DNA of 36,369 nucleotides, taken from NCBI GenBank assembly GCA_046756985.1, contig JBHHXG010000006.1, forward strand, positions 1 through 36,369. Direction: 5' to 3'. Position 1 is the stretch's first letter. Every line of letters starts with the position of its first letter. The position numbers and the translations under genes are program-made. Positions 8,209 through 17,903 of this stretch are shown here, one piece after another. The stretch is from JBHHXG01 sp046756985 (GTDB lineage Bacteria; Pseudomonadota; Zetaproteobacteria; Mariprofundales; Mariprofundaceae). A model generated the notes under the pieces. The model was not told where the DNA came from. It ran no database searches and was given only the letters and a program-made list of their open reading frames with translations.

Positions 8209-8474
8209 ATATCCGGAACCCTTTCCATGCCTGGCTGCCAGTAGCCATGCTGCTGTGCATCGTGATTGCTGGCCAGATATGGCTATCGCACATGCGCTAT
8301 GAGGTTGCACAGTCCGCGCAGCGCGTACAACAGGAACAACAGCTGCTGAAAGTTGAAATCAACAAGCTCAAACTGGAACTGGCGAGTATGGCTCGGCCCG
8401 AACGCCTGCGCCATCTGGCAAAATCGAAGCTCGGCATGCTGCCGCCACGCCCGTTACAGGTCATCCGGCCATGA
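8205..8474 (+). CDS. ftsL: cell division protein FtsL
   Basis: FtsL is a bitopic divisome protein that forms a complex with FtsB and FtsQ and activates FtsWI. The 89-residue product has a short cytoplasmic start, one membrane segment at about 9-30, and a periplasmic coiled coil (about 34-63, rich in Q, E, K and L). RPERLRHLAKSKLGM follows, a typical FtsL end. Size and position between rsmH and ftsI support the call although FtsL sequences are poorly conserved. I chose ATG 8205 (ATGA overlap with rsmH). The open frame extends upstream but would lack any support. The gene overlaps ftsI by 4 bases. Confidence 0.9.
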   Translation: MNIRNPFHAWLPVAMLLCIVIAGQIWLSHMRYEVAQSAQRVQQEQQLLKVEINKLKLELASMARPERLRHLAKSKLGMLPPRPLQVIRP

Positions 8475-10348
8475 AGCGCAGGGAAAGCATCTTCATCCGC
8501 CGCCGCATGGAAGCGGTAGCAGCATGTATGGCGCTGGGCATTGCCTTGCTGACGGTTCGTGCCATTGATCTGCAATGGCTGCAGGCAGATCGACTGGCTG
8601 ATATGGCTGAGAAACAACGCTATCGCCAGTTCTCTGTCATGGCCCCCCGCGGCACAATCACCGATACAAAAGGGCGTATTCTGGCCGAAAGCATCGAGGT
8701 TCCCTCCATTGCCGCTATCGCCGGCGAAATCCCGCAGCAGCAGTTGCAGAAGCTGGCCCGGGCGCTCGATGTGCCGCTTGCCCGGCTCAAGCAGAAGCTG
8801 GCCGGACGGAAGGGCTTCGTTTGGCTGGCGCGGCAAGTGCCTCCGGCGGTCGCTGAGCAGGTCATGTCTCTGAACATCCCGGGTGTCCGGCAGGAGACAG
8901 AGTGGCGTAGATATCAGCCTCTGGGTCCCCAAACAGGTCACCTTCTCGGCTTTGTCGGCGTGGATGGCCATGGTCTGGAAGGACTTGAACACAGCCTGGA
9001 CCATCGTTTGACCGGCGATCCCGGCACAAGGCAGCTTCGCAGAGACGCCCGTGGCCGGTCGCTGCCGGGAGGCATGTGGCTGCGTGAGCCTGTCATCGGC
9101 CAAGCTACGCAACTAACGCTGGACGCATCCATCCAGAGCATTGCCTATACGGCACTGGCTGATGGTATCCACCGACAAAATGCCAAAGGCGGCTCTGTCG
9201 TGGTGATGCGCCCCCATGATGGCGCTGTGCTGGCCATGGCGAGCTGGCCGGGATTCAATCCCAATAATTTCGGAAAATTCCGCCCTGACGAATGGCGCAA
9301 CCGTGCAGTTACGGATGTCTTTGAGCCGGGGTCGGCGTTGAAGCCATTTACGGTCGCAGCCGCGCTTGCTTCCGGCAAATGGCAGCCGGATTCTCGCGTC
9401 TATTGTGAAAAGGGGCACTGGGATGTCGCCGGCCACACTATTCACGACGACCATCCTGAAGACTGGCTGGACATACCCGGGTTGCTGGCCAAATCAAGCA
9501 ATATCGGCGCAGCCAAGCTGGCTCTGGATATCGGCGCTGAACACATGTACCGAACGTTGACAGGGCTTGGGCTTGGGCAACGAAGCAGTATTGGCTTAAG
9601 CGGGGAATCGCCGGGGATATTACCGCCCATTCAGCGCTGGGGGCCAGTTGAAACGGCCAACATCGCCTTCGGACAGGGTGTCGCCGTCACGCCGTTGCAG
9701 CTTGCAACGGCCTTTTGCATTTTGGCCAATGGCGGGTTGTACGTCAGCCCGAAACTGATTGCAACTGATATAGCCCAAGAAGCGCAGCGGGTTCTGCCAG
9801 AGCGTATTGCGCGGCAAATCATGCTGATGCTTGAGTATGCGACAGGGCCGGAAGGCACAGGAAGGCATGCTGTGCCCCAAGGCTATCGTGTTGCCGGCAA
9901 GACAGGCACCGCTCAGAAAGCGAATGCAAGTGGCAGCTACGCCAATGATAAATTCACGGCTGTTTTCGCAGGCGCTGTTCCGGCCGACGATCCTCAGCTG
10001 GTGATTGTCGTTGTTATCGATGAACCGCAGGGCAGCATTTATGGCGGTCGGGTCGCCGCACCTGTTTTCCGTCATATCGCCGAAACAGCCCTGCCCTATC
10101 TTGGCATATCACCCCGTTTGGAAACCGAACAGCAGTGGCAAGCCCTGCCGATTGCGGCAGGTGCGGATACGCCGCCGGTTACAAACACTTCCCTGTACGG
10201 ATTATCCCTGCGCGAGGTACGCAAGGTGGTGGCGGCACATGGATACCAGTTGCGCACCCATGGCTTCGGCTGGGTCGTGCGCCAGTCACCCCGTGCCCTG
10301 CAAGATTTGGTGGCAGAAGGTATTGTGGAGGTCTGGCTGGATGATTAA
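8471..10348 (+). CDS. ftsI: septal peptidoglycan transpeptidase FtsI (PBP3) with a C-terminal PASTA domain
   Basis: FtsI crosslinks new peptidoglycan at the septum in partnership with the FtsW polymerase. The 625-residue class B penicillin-binding protein has one N-terminal membrane anchor (about 14-32) and a pedestal domain starting with RGTITDTKGRILA (60-72). The transpeptidase domain carries all three active-site motifs: S288-A-L-K291 with the acylated serine, S342-S-N344, and K477-T-G479. Residues about 573-625 form a PASTA module (SLYGLSLREVRKVVAAHGY). E. coli FtsI ends without PASTA. The domain is more usual in Gram-positive PBP2x and in some deep proteobacteria. ATGA overlap with ftsL; the end overlaps murE by 8 bases. 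Confidence 0.96.
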   Translation: MKRRESIFIRRRMEAVAACMALGIALLTVRAIDLQWLQADRLADMAEKQRYRQFSVMAPRGTITDTKGRILAESIEVPSIAAIAGEIPQQQLQKLARALDVPLARLKQKLAGRKGFVWLARQVPPAVAEQVMSLNIPGVRQETEWRRYQPLGPQTGHLLGFVGVDGHGLEGLEHSLDHRLTGDPGTRQLRRDARGRSLPGGMWLREPVIGQATQLTLDASIQSIAYTALADGIHRQNAKGGSVVVMRPHDGAVLAMASWPGFNPNNFGKFRPDEWRNRAVTDVFEPGSALKPFTVAAALASGKWQPDSRVYCEKGHWDVAGHTIHDDHPEDWLDIPGLLAKSSNIGAAKLALDIGAEHMYRTLTGLGLGQRSSIGLSGESPGILPPIQRWGPVETANIAFGQGVAVTPLQLATAFCILANGGLYVSPKLIATDIAQEAQRVLPERIARQIMLMLEYATGPEGTGRHAVPQGYRVAGKTGTAQKANASGSYANDKFTAVFAGAVPADDPQLVIVVVIDEPQGSIYGGRVAAPVFRHIAETALPYLGISPRLETEQQWQALPIAAGADTPPVTNTSLYGLSLREVRKVVAAHGYQLRTHGFGWVVRQSPRALQDLVAEGIVEVWLDD

Positions 10349-11849
10349 TCTGACAGATATCCAACCCATTGTGCAGCAACCACGCAAGCTGGGTGAGCTG
10401 GCTGATGGCATCGCGAAGCCTGATGCTGACGTTGAAATTTCCGGTATCTGCGATGATTCGCGTCAGCTCCGTGTCGGTGAAGCTTTTTTGTGCCTGCCGC
10501 GTGCACGTGATCATGTCGGATCCTACCTTGCCATGGCAAAAGAGCATGGCGCTGCCGCAGTCATTATCGTCGGCGACCGCATCAAGGATTGCCCTCTTCC
10601 TGCGCTATACCTGAAAAACATGCAACAGGCTGGCAAGCTGCTGCGGCGCTGGTTCGGTACCGAAACAACAGAAACCCGCTGCATCGGTATTACCGGAACC
10701 GATGGTAAAACTAGCGTAGCCTGGATGCTGCGGGAAGCGCTGCACCAACTGCAGGGCAAAGCGTGGTCGGTTGGCACGCTGGGGCTGATCCGCACTATGG
10801 ACGATATAGCCGATCTTGGTATGACCACGCCATCGCTGCTCAATATGCATCGCCTGCTTGCGCTTGCCCATCAGGATCGAGTGCCCACACTGGTCGCCGA
10901 AGTCTCTTCTCACGGTATCGAGCAGGAGCGTATCGCGGGGCTGGATATGCAGGCTGCAGTCTGGACCAGTATCGGCCATGACCACCTGCAGTATCATGGC
11001 GGCTTTGCAGCCTACGCCGGCATCAAGGAGAGCTTTGTGCGCAGCTGTGCGCAAAATGGCGGGAGTATTCTGGCCAACGCCGATCATGCCGAGATCAAGG
11101 CACGTGCGCCTGTATCAACGCGCTGGTATGGGCACGGCCTGTACCGCAAGGACGTCACCATTGGCTGGGAACAGGAGTTGCCCGGCATGATGCGCATTAC
11201 CGCTGACGGCAAAGAAGTGCTGATCGAAGACATCCCGCTGGGCGAATTTCATGCCGAAAATCTTGCTGCCGTGGCGCTTATGCTCACATCCTGTTTTGAT
11301 GTGCCTGTTAAAAAATTACCTGCCCTGCTCTCGGGCATCAGTGTTCCTCCCGGCCGCCTGCAGGATCTAAGCACGGGACGCTGGCGGGCATTTGTTGACT
11401 ATGCCCATACACCCGAAGCGCTCGAGCGCTGCCTGATTACGGTCCGGAAGCTTACGCGGAGGCGGCTGTTGCTGGTGTTTGGCTGCGGCGGGGAACGTGA
11501 CCGCGAAAAGCGCCCTCAAATGGGCGAAATTGCCGCCCATCTGGCCGATGCCGTATGGATTACATCGGATAATCCGCGTGGCGAAGCTCCGGAACTGATC
11601 GCATCGGAAATCGAGGACGGCATGCCCAGACCTTACCCGGCAGAAGTCCACCTGCAACTGGATCGTGAACATGCTATTGCTGAAGCTGCAGCGGAACTGC
11701 AGCAGGGCGACACCCTGATCGTCGCCGGCAAGGGCCATGAACCCTACATGGAGATTGCAGGGCAGCGTACGCCATGGAGCGATGCCGACATCATCAGCCG
11801 CTACCTGCATATCAAGGATGAGCAGGGAGGTCTTCGCGCATGCGCATGA
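10341..11849 (+). CDS. murE: UDP-MurNAc-L-Ala-D-Glu:meso-diaminopimelate ligase MurE
   Basis: MurE adds the third residue of the stem peptide in the cytosol. The 502-residue Mur ligase has the ATP loop GTDGKT (119-124), the central-domain VAEVSSHG region, and the C-terminal signature D410-N-P-R413, which selects meso-diaminopimelate over lysine. The frame is open well upstream inside ftsI, but ATG 10341 overlaps the ftsI stop by 8 bases and yields a normal length, so the longer version is rejected. A carbamylated lysine is expected in the central domain, as in other Mur ligases. Confidence 0.96.
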   Translation: MINLTDIQPIVQQPRKLGELADGIAKPDADVEISGICDDSRQLRVGEAFLCLPRARDHVGSYLAMAKEHGAAAVIIVGDRIKDCPLPALYLKNMQQAGKLLRRWFGTETTETRCIGITGTDGKTSVAWMLREALHQLQGKAWSVGTLGLIRTMDDIADLGMTTPSLLNMHRLLALAHQDRVPTLVAEVSSHGIEQERIAGLDMQAAVWTSIGHDHLQYHGGFAAYAGIKESFVRSCAQNGGSILANADHAEIKARAPVSTRWYGHGLYRKDVTIGWEQELPGMMRITADGKEVLIEDIPLGEFHAENLAAVALMLTSCFDVPVKKLPALLSGISVPPGRLQDLSTGRWRAFVDYAHTPEALERCLITVRKLTRRRLLLVFGCGGERDREKRPQMGEIAAHLADAVWITSDNPRGEAPELIASEIEDGMPRPYPAEVHLQLDREHAIAEAAAELQQGDTLIVAGKGHEPYMEIAGQRTPWSDADIISRYLHIKDEQGGLRACA

Positions 11850-13231
11850 GTGGCCTTGATCTGCAACAGTCCACCCGGGGACAGTGGCATCATGGCATGC
11901 CGGATGTTGTGTATGGCCTAAGTACTGATTCCCGTTATTTTGAGCCGGAGCAAGCTTTTCTGGCGCTACGCGGCCCACATTTCAATGGCCACGAATTTGC
12001 ACATCAGATTGCGGACAGGGCCAGTGCCCTGATTGGCGACAGAGAAGGCATACCCGACTGGCACGATATCGCCCTGCCCCAGCTGGAGGTGCAGGACACA
12101 CTGATAGCCTTGGGCGATATTGCCGCTGCATGGCGAAACAGGCTTGGCCATACCAGAGTCATTGCCATTACAGGTTCCTATGGCAAAACATCCGTGCGCT
12201 CCATGCTCAGCCATATCTTGCAGGCGGCAGGCTTTTGCGTCAGTGCCACACGCGCCAACCGCAACAACCTGATTGGCGTGCCTTTGACACTGCTGGATAC
12301 ATCCGTTGACACAGACATTGCACTGATCGAGTGCGGTATCAGTGAACAGGGAGAGATGGATCGGCTGGCCTCGATCGTTCAACCCGACGTAGTTGTATTA
12401 ACCGGCCTTGCCGCAGCACATGGTGAAGGGCTGGGCGGACTGGGCGGCATTGTTCAGGAGAAACACGGCATGCTTGCGGCACTGAGGGATGATGGCTGGT
12501 GTGCTCTGGGAGCAGGTGTCGAACAAACCATTCAGGAATACGGACTGACTTTACCAGCGTCGTATATGAATATGGATACAGGCGGGGAACACATCGTACG
12601 TTGGCAACTTGACGGAACAGAGCTGCGGCTCAGCAACGGAGAAAGCGAGGTCATACTCACACTGGCCCTGCCGGCGCGTCACTGGGCCGACAATATGGCA
12701 CTGGCAGCCACGGTTGCCCTGCAGCTCGCCAGAAGCATGCGGCAGGAACAGGTTATCAATCTTCCTTCGGTCGCTGAAAGCCTCGGTCGCTGGCGGCCTG
12801 TCGCCGGTCGCATGCAGATCCTGGCGGGGCCAAATGGCAGCACTATTCTGGACGACAGCTATAATGCCAACCCGGCCTCGATGCAGGCTGCCATCGATAC
12901 ACTGACCTCAACCGAAGGGCGGCATATTGCCATTCTTGGCGATATGGGCGAGCTGGGGGGGGATGCTGCCGCCCTGCATGCAGGCCTGGATACATCAGAT
13001 ATCGACATGTTGCTGCTGGCCGGTCCGATGATGCAGCAGCTCGCAAACCAGTCGAAACAAGCGCAGTGGCTGCCTACAACTGATAAGGCCATTGAGCACA
13101 TTTCGCAAATGCTGGAAAAAGGAATCTTCGGTACGGGTGATTATATTCTGGTCAAGGCGTCCCGCAGCATGCAATTTGACCGTATTGTCAGCATGCTGAC
13201 CCATACTGTGGAGGCAAGCCGTGCTGTATAA
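11840..13231 (+). CDS. murF: UDP-MurNAc-tripeptide:D-Ala-D-Ala ligase MurF
   Basis: MurF joins D-Ala-D-Ala to the UDP-MurNAc-tripeptide, completing the pentapeptide precursor. The 463-residue protein has the Mur ligase ATP loop as GSYGKTS (112-118; a serine is common where tyrosine is here), the TRANRNNLIGVP stretch that distinguishes MurF, and DDSYNANPASM in the C-terminal part. I favour ATG 11840 over the second ATG at 11846 because GGGAGG (11825-11830) sits 9 bases away. The gene overlaps murE by 10 and mraY by 11 bases, unusually long overlaps for this cluster. Confidence 0.96.
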   Translation: MRMSGLDLQQSTRGQWHHGMPDVVYGLSTDSRYFEPEQAFLALRGPHFNGHEFAHQIADRASALIGDREGIPDWHDIALPQLEVQDTLIALGDIAAAWRNRLGHTRVIAITGSYGKTSVRSMLSHILQAAGFCVSATRANRNNLIGVPLTLLDTSVDTDIALIECGISEQGEMDRLASIVQPDVVVLTGLAAAHGEGLGGLGGIVQEKHGMLAALRDDGWCALGAGVEQTIQEYGLTLPASYMNMDTGGEHIVRWQLDGTELRLSNGESEVILTLALPARHWADNMALAATVALQLARSMRQEQVINLPSVAESLGRWRPVAGRMQILAGPNGSTILDDSYNANPASMQAAIDTLTSTEGRHIAILGDMGELGGDAAALHAGLDTSDIDMLLLAGPMMQQLANQSKQAQWLPTTDKAIEHISQMLEKGIFGTGDYILVKASRSMQFDRIVSMLTHTVEASRAV

Positions 13232-14291
13232 CCTTCTGTATCCGCTTGCTGATCAGTACTCAGTTTTCAATCTGTTTCAATACATTACCTTCCGCACCGT
13301 CTATGCGCTGATTACGTCACTGGTGATGTGCTGGATTCTTGCGCCGGGATTTATCCGCTGGCTCAAAAAATATCAACAGGATGGTCAACCCATCCGCAGC
13401 GACGGTCCGCAGAGCCATCTGACCAAACAGGGCACGCCGACCATGGGTGGTGTGTTGATTCTACTTACCCTGGGTCTGTCCACACTGCTTTGGGCGGACC
13501 TCACAAATACATTCGTATGGCTTGCCCTGTTTGTGACCTTCGGCTACGGACTGATCGGCTGGTATGACGATTATCTTAAAGTCATCCGCAGTGACCCCAA
13601 GGGGCTGGCGGGCCGATGGAAACTTGCCTTCCAGATACTCATTGGCGCTATTGCCGCCATCGGGCTGATGCAACTTACCAAACCCATTGTTGATATTCCG
13701 TTTTTTAATGTTCAGTGGGACATGGGCTGGTGGTATATCCTGTTTGTTGTTCTGGTGCTAATTGGCAGCTCCAACGCCGTCAATCTTACCGATGGCCTCG
13801 ATGGCCTGGCTGTAGCACCTACCTTCATGGTGGCCACGGCGCTGGCTGTCGTCGTCTATCTGGCGGGACATGCCAAGTTCGCAGATTATCTACTGATTCC
13901 GCATGTGGCCGGGGCCAGCGAACTTACCGTATTCTGCGGCGCCATGGTTGGGGCCTGCCTGGGTTTCCTGTGGTTCAACACCTATCCGGCACAGGTCTTC
14001 ATGGGCGATGTGGGGGCCCTGGCGCTTGGCGGTGCACTGGGTTTTGTCGCGTCAACCGTACACCAGCAGCTTCTACTGGCGATCGCCGGCGGGCTGTTTG
14101 TGCTGGAAGCGGTATCCGTCATGGTCCAGGTCGCCTCCTTCAAGTTGACTGGCAAGCGTGTTTTCCGCATGGCCCCGATTCATCATCATTACGAACTTAA
14201 AGGTTGGGCAGAGCCCAAGGTCATTGTGCGTTTCTGGATTATTTCCATGATTCTCGCACTGGTGGCCCTGTCCACACTGAAGATACGATGA
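13221..14291 (+). CDS. mraY: phospho-N-acetylmuramoyl-pentapeptide transferase MraY
   Basis: MraY transfers phospho-MurNAc-pentapeptide from UDP to undecaprenyl phosphate, giving lipid I at the inner membrane. The 356-residue polytopic protein should have ten membrane segments. Key sites are present: TPTMGG near 72-77, D116-D117 in GWYDDYLK, NLTDGLDG with D191 and D194, and the histidine cluster H321-H323 in MAPIHHHYELKGW. The start is GTG 13221 with GGAGG 6 bases upstream, inside the end of murF. The product ends in the ATGA overlap with murD. Confidence 0.97.
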   Translation: MLYNLLYPLADQYSVFNLFQYITFRTVYALITSLVMCWILAPGFIRWLKKYQQDGQPIRSDGPQSHLTKQGTPTMGGVLILLTLGLSTLLWADLTNTFVWLALFVTFGYGLIGWYDDYLKVIRSDPKGLAGRWKLAFQILIGAIAAIGLMQLTKPIVDIPFFNVQWDMGWWYILFVVLVLIGSSNAVNLTDGLDGLAVAPTFMVATALAVVVYLAGHAKFADYLLIPHVAGASELTVFCGAMVGACLGFLWFNTYPAQVFMGDVGALALGGALGFVASTVHQQLLLAIAGGLFVLEAVSVMVQVASFKLTGKRVFRMAPIHHHYELKGWAEPKVIVRFWIISMILALVALSTLKIR

Positions 14292-15682
14292 ATACCGCAC
14301 GCCAGCATATGACTGGAAAGGCCGAACTTTCAGATACAGCGGCGATTATCGGCATGGGTAAAACCGGTCAATCAGTAGCGCGATTCATGCTCGATCAGGG
14401 CAATGCCTGCGAAGGCTTTGATGAAAACCCTGTAAACCTCCCCAAGGGTCTGTCTATTCCTCTGTATATTGGTCCGCTGGATGCGGAAACGCTGTCCCGG
14501 TACGGACGCATTGTCGTCAGTCCCGGCGTTGCCTGGTCACATCCCGTCCTGCGAGCGCTAAGAAATGCTGATGTTCCCGTCGCAGGCGATCTGGAAATAT
14601 TCAGCGAGCACTTTTCCGGCACCTTGATTGGCGTCACCGGAACAAATGGCAAGACCACTACTGTCTCGCTGATTGAAACCCTGCTGGACACGCTGCCCGG
14701 CGGCGTTGAAGCAGGTGGCAATATTGGCATCCCGATGCTCGACCTGATCAAGCAGAACCAGGCAACCGAGCGTATTGTGCTGGAGCTTTCCAGTTTTCAA
14801 CTGGAGCGCTGCCAGAGCATCCATCCGCAATGGGCTGTGCTGCTGAACCTGCAGCCGGATCATGCCGATATGCATACTGATGCAGCTGCTTACGAAGCTG
14901 CAAAACTTCGGCTCTTTACGCAACAGGGTAAAGGCGATACGGCCATGTTGCCAAACGGGCCTGCATGGGACGAACTGGCACAAAAACTGCGCGCCCGCAA
15001 GGTGCGTGTGTATCGCTTTGACATCATCGAAGGTGAATGCCCCGCCGATGGCAGTATTGCAGCTGGCCTGGAGATGGCCGACGGTCATCAGACCCTTTTC
15101 TGGCATCAGGATGGCAAGCCCCAACATATCGACATTGATGAAATCCCGGCCCGGGGCAGTCACCAGCACCTGAATCTGGCAGTGGCCGCCCAGGCAGCAG
15201 CAGACTTTGGCGTCAGTGCAAATGTCATTCGTGAAGCCATGACATCTTTTAGTGGCCTGAAGCATCGCCTGCAATACCTGGGCTTTCAAGCCGGGCATGA
15301 CTGGTTTGACGATTCCAAAGCTACCAATCCCGACGCGACCAAAGCAGCACTGACAACATTCGACCGCGTCCACTGGATCTGCGGCGGCCTGATCAAGGGG
15401 CTGGATTTGTCACCATTGAAAGAAACAGCCAGAAGCCATGTTGAACATGCCTTTATCATTGGCAGCAATACGGAGTGTTATAGCAAATTCCTTTCCGAGG
15501 CTGGTGTTCCCTATACGACCGCCGGGCAGATGGAGCAGGCCGTTACGCTGGCCTCCCAAATGCCCGACGCCTCCCCTGTGCTGCTCTCTCCCGCTGCCGC
15601 CAGCCAGGACCAGTTCCGTAATTATGCCGAACGGGGCACAGCCTTCGCCAGGGCGATTATGCAGCTTGGGGGGCAGGCATGA
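14288..15682 (+). CDS. murD: UDP-MurNAc-L-Ala:D-glutamate ligase MurD
   Basis: MurD adds D-glutamate to UDP-MurNAc-L-alanine. The 464-residue protein begins with a Rossmann-like IIGMGKTGQSVARF UDP-binding domain. It has the ATP loop GTNGKTTT (118-125), LELSSFQLE in the central domain, and DDSKATNPDAT at the start of the third domain, all family hallmarks. ATG 14288 overlaps the mraY stop (ATGA). A longer frame into mraY exists but is not supported. About 15 residues before the Rossmann strand are extra compared with E. coli MurD. ATGA overlap with ftsW follows. Confidence 0.96.
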   Translation: MNTARQHMTGKAELSDTAAIIGMGKTGQSVARFMLDQGNACEGFDENPVNLPKGLSIPLYIGPLDAETLSRYGRIVVSPGVAWSHPVLRALRNADVPVAGDLEIFSEHFSGTLIGVTGTNGKTTTVSLIETLLDTLPGGVEAGGNIGIPMLDLIKQNQATERIVLELSSFQLERCQSIHPQWAVLLNLQPDHADMHTDAAAYEAAKLRLFTQQGKGDTAMLPNGPAWDELAQKLRARKVRVYRFDIIEGECPADGSIAAGLEMADGHQTLFWHQDGKPQHIDIDEIPARGSHQHLNLAVAAQAAADFGVSANVIREAMTSFSGLKHRLQYLGFQAGHDWFDDSKATNPDATKAALTTFDRVHWICGGLIKGLDLSPLKETARSHVEHAFIIGSNTECYSKFLSEAGVPYTTAGQMEQAVTLASQMPDASPVLLSPAAASQDQFRNYAERGTAFARAIMQLGGQA

Positions 15683-16800
15683 AACGGCTTGCCCCTCCCG
15701 ACCGGATTGTCTTCGGTAGTGTGCTGCTGCTCATGGCCATAAGCATCATTTTTGTTGCCAGCGCCAGCCTCAGCCTCGCCGAAGTCCGTTATGGCGATCC
15801 CTTCCGTATTATCCGGCACTGGCTGTTCTACATTCCGCTTGGCCTTGCCCTGATGATATGTATTTCACGCGTCGATATAGCGTGGTGGAAAGCCATCACC
15901 ATACCCATGTTGTGCATCACCTTACTGATCATGGTGATGGTGCTGATTCCTGGCATGGGTAAGGAAATCAATGGCGCGCAACGCTGGCTCTCCATGTTTG
16001 GACTGACGCTCCAGCCTGTTGAGCTGTTAAAACCAGTTATCATATTATATCTGGCCTATTACATGGCGGCATTTCCCGATCGTCTGCCACACTTCTCCAG
16101 TGGACTTGCGCCCATGCTGGTTGTGCTTGGCACAGTCACGACGCTGCTTCTGCTTCAACCTGACTTTGGCAGCGCAGTGTTGCTGGCTCTGGTCTGTCTG
16201 GCTATGTGGTTTGTTGGCGGTGTTCCGATACACCATCTGCTGGGGCTGCTGGCCACATTTGTGCCTCTGGGTGCGCTAGCGCTCGTTGCCGAACCTTACC
16301 GTGTAAAACGTCTGTTGAGTTTTCTGGATCCCTGGGCCGATCCATTTGGTAGTGGCTATCAGCTTGTGCAATCTGTCATCGCTTTCGGTGCCGGAGGGTT
16401 GTATGGCACAGGACTGGGCCAGGGTGTACAGAAACTGTTTTATCTCCCTGAAGTGTTCACTGACTTTATTGCGGCCGTGATGGCTGAGGAGTTGGGGCTT
16501 GCCGGTATTCTTCTGCTGATTCTGATCTTCGCTGTATTGTTGGGGCGCGGTTTATGGCTATCCATGCATCTGGAGGACATGTTTCCCCGGCTGTTGACGC
16601 TGGGCTGTACTTTGCTGCTGGGCATCAGTTTCATCATCAATCTGGGGGCTGCGATGGGCATCCTGCCCACCAAAGGCATGCCCATGCCGTTTGTTTCCTA
16701 CGGTGGAAGCGCTCTGCTCGGCAACTGTATGCTTGCCGGTATAATTCTTGGCATCCAGCGGCATCATCCGCAGAACATGCGTGCCGGGGAAGCCTCATGA
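15679..16800 (+). CDS. ftsW: septal peptidoglycan glycosyltransferase FtsW
   Basis: FtsW is the SEDS-family polymerase that extends glycan strands from lipid II at the septum and works with FtsI. The 373-residue protein is strongly hydrophobic with about ten membrane helices. It carries the SEDS motifs GSGYQLVQS, EVFTDFIAAVMAEELG (large loop region with the functional aspartate/glutamates) and PFVSYGGS (337-344). Position between murD and murG favours FtsW over its elongation paralogue RodA. It overlaps both neighbours by four bases. Confidence 0.95.
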   Translation: MKRLAPPDRIVFGSVLLLMAISIIFVASASLSLAEVRYGDPFRIIRHWLFYIPLGLALMICISRVDIAWWKAITIPMLCITLLIMVMVLIPGMGKEINGAQRWLSMFGLTLQPVELLKPVIILYLAYYMAAFPDRLPHFSSGLAPMLVVLGTVTTLLLLQPDFGSAVLLALVCLAMWFVGGVPIHHLLGLLATFVPLGALALVAEPYRVKRLLSFLDPWADPFGSGYQLVQSVIAFGAGGLYGTGLGQGVQKLFYLPEVFTDFIAAVMAEELGLAGILLLILIFAVLLGRGLWLSMHLEDMFPRLLTLGCTLLLGISFIINLGAAMGILPTKGMPMPFVSYGGSALLGNCMLAGIILGIQRHHPQNMRAGEAS

Positions 16801-17903
16801 AAGCCGCTCCACTGCTTTGTATCGCCGGTGGCGGCACCGGCGGCCATGTCATGCCTGCACTGGCGCTTGCCGATGCTGCAAGAGAAAAATGGAACTCGCT
16901 GGATGTGGTGTTTATCGGCGTCGAGCGGGGACTGGAAGCACGACTACTCCCCGAACGCGGAGAGACAGTGCTGCTGTTGCGTATGCACAGCATCCAGGGG
17001 GCAGCACTGATGCAAAAATTGCGTGTCTTGCTCTGGGAACTACCGAAATCGGTATTACAAATTCACCGTTACTGGAAAACACGCCGCCCCAATCTGGTTG
17101 TGGGCGTGGGCGGCTATGCAAGCACAACTGGCGTAATCGCCGCCGTGTTAAGCCGCATCCCGGTTATCCTGTATGAGCAAAATGCCGTCCCTGGCCTTGT
17201 AAATCGCAAACTGGCACCATTTTGCCAGCGCATCATGCTGGGCTTTGCTGCTGCGGCAGGCAGACTTCCATTAGCAAAATGCTCCATTACCGGAAATATT
17301 GTTAACGATTCGCTCTCCCGCGTGAACCGGCAGTTTCATCAACCCCCTCGCCTGCTGGTTCTGGGTGGCTCGCAGGGCGCACGCTTTTTGAACGAAACAG
17401 TGCCAAAAGCATGCGCCCTGCTGGTCAGCCATGGTTTGCTATTTACCGTCAGCCACATCGCCGGACCGAAACCGGATAATATCCATGCTGTAAAACAAGC
17501 CTATGCCGAAGCTGGCATTGACGTCCATGTCCTCGGCTTTTGTAACGACATGCCAGCCTTCTATACAAATGGTGACTTGCTGATTGCCAGGGCAGGTGCC
17601 ATGACGGTCAGCGAAGCGGCGATGTGCGGCATGCCCAGTGTTTTCATTCCGTTGCCACACGCGGCGGACCAGCATCAACTGTACAACGCCCGCAGCATGG
17701 CAGAGCACGGTGGCGCCCGTATCGTTGAACAGCATGAGGCTTCCGTCGAACAGCTTGCTGCATCGATTAAAGCACTATTGTTTGACCGTAACGTGCTGGA
17801 TGCCATGAGCCGTAGCGCACGTGACTTCGCTCCACTGGACGCAAAGAAAAAGCAACTGGCTGTCCTTGGCGAAGTGCTCGGGTCCCAGGAAAGCGACACA
17901 TGA
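16797..17903 (+). CDS. murG: UDP-GlcNAc:lipid I N-acetylglucosaminyltransferase MurG
   Basis: MurG adds GlcNAc to lipid I to form lipid II on the cytoplasmic face of the membrane. The 368-residue GT-B enzyme has the first glycine loop GGGTGGH (11-17), the GGYAS region, GGSQGA from G190, and the donor-binding stretch SEAAMCGMPSVFIPLP. The ATG overlaps the ftsW stop, and the open frame upstream within ftsW is not used. Length and motifs are normal. Confidence 0.97.
   Translation: MKAAPLLCIAGGGTGGHVMPALALADAAREKWNSLDVVFIGVERGLEARLLPERGETVLLLRMHSIQGAALMQKLRVLLWELPKSVLQIHRYWKTRRPNLVVGVGGYASTTGVIAAVLSRIPVILYEQNAVPGLVNRKLAPFCQRIMLGFAAAAGRLPLAKCSITGNIVNDSLSRVNRQFHQPPRLLVLGGSQGARFLNETVPKACALLVSHGLLFTVSHIAGPKPDNIHAVKQAYAEAGIDVHVLGFCNDMPAFYTNGDLLIARAGAMTVSEAAMCGMPSVFIPLPHAADQHQLYNARSMAEHGGARIVEQHEASVEQLAASIKALLFDRNVLDAMSRSARDFAPLDAKKKQLAVLGEVLGSQESDT

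Noticed and set aside
8297..9112. 271-residue open frame antisense to ftsL/ftsI
   Set aside because: It is a shadow of a complete FtsI, with no family features.
14558..15373. 271-residue open frame antisense to murD
   Set aside because: It is a shadow of MurD, caused by codon bias, with no motifs.
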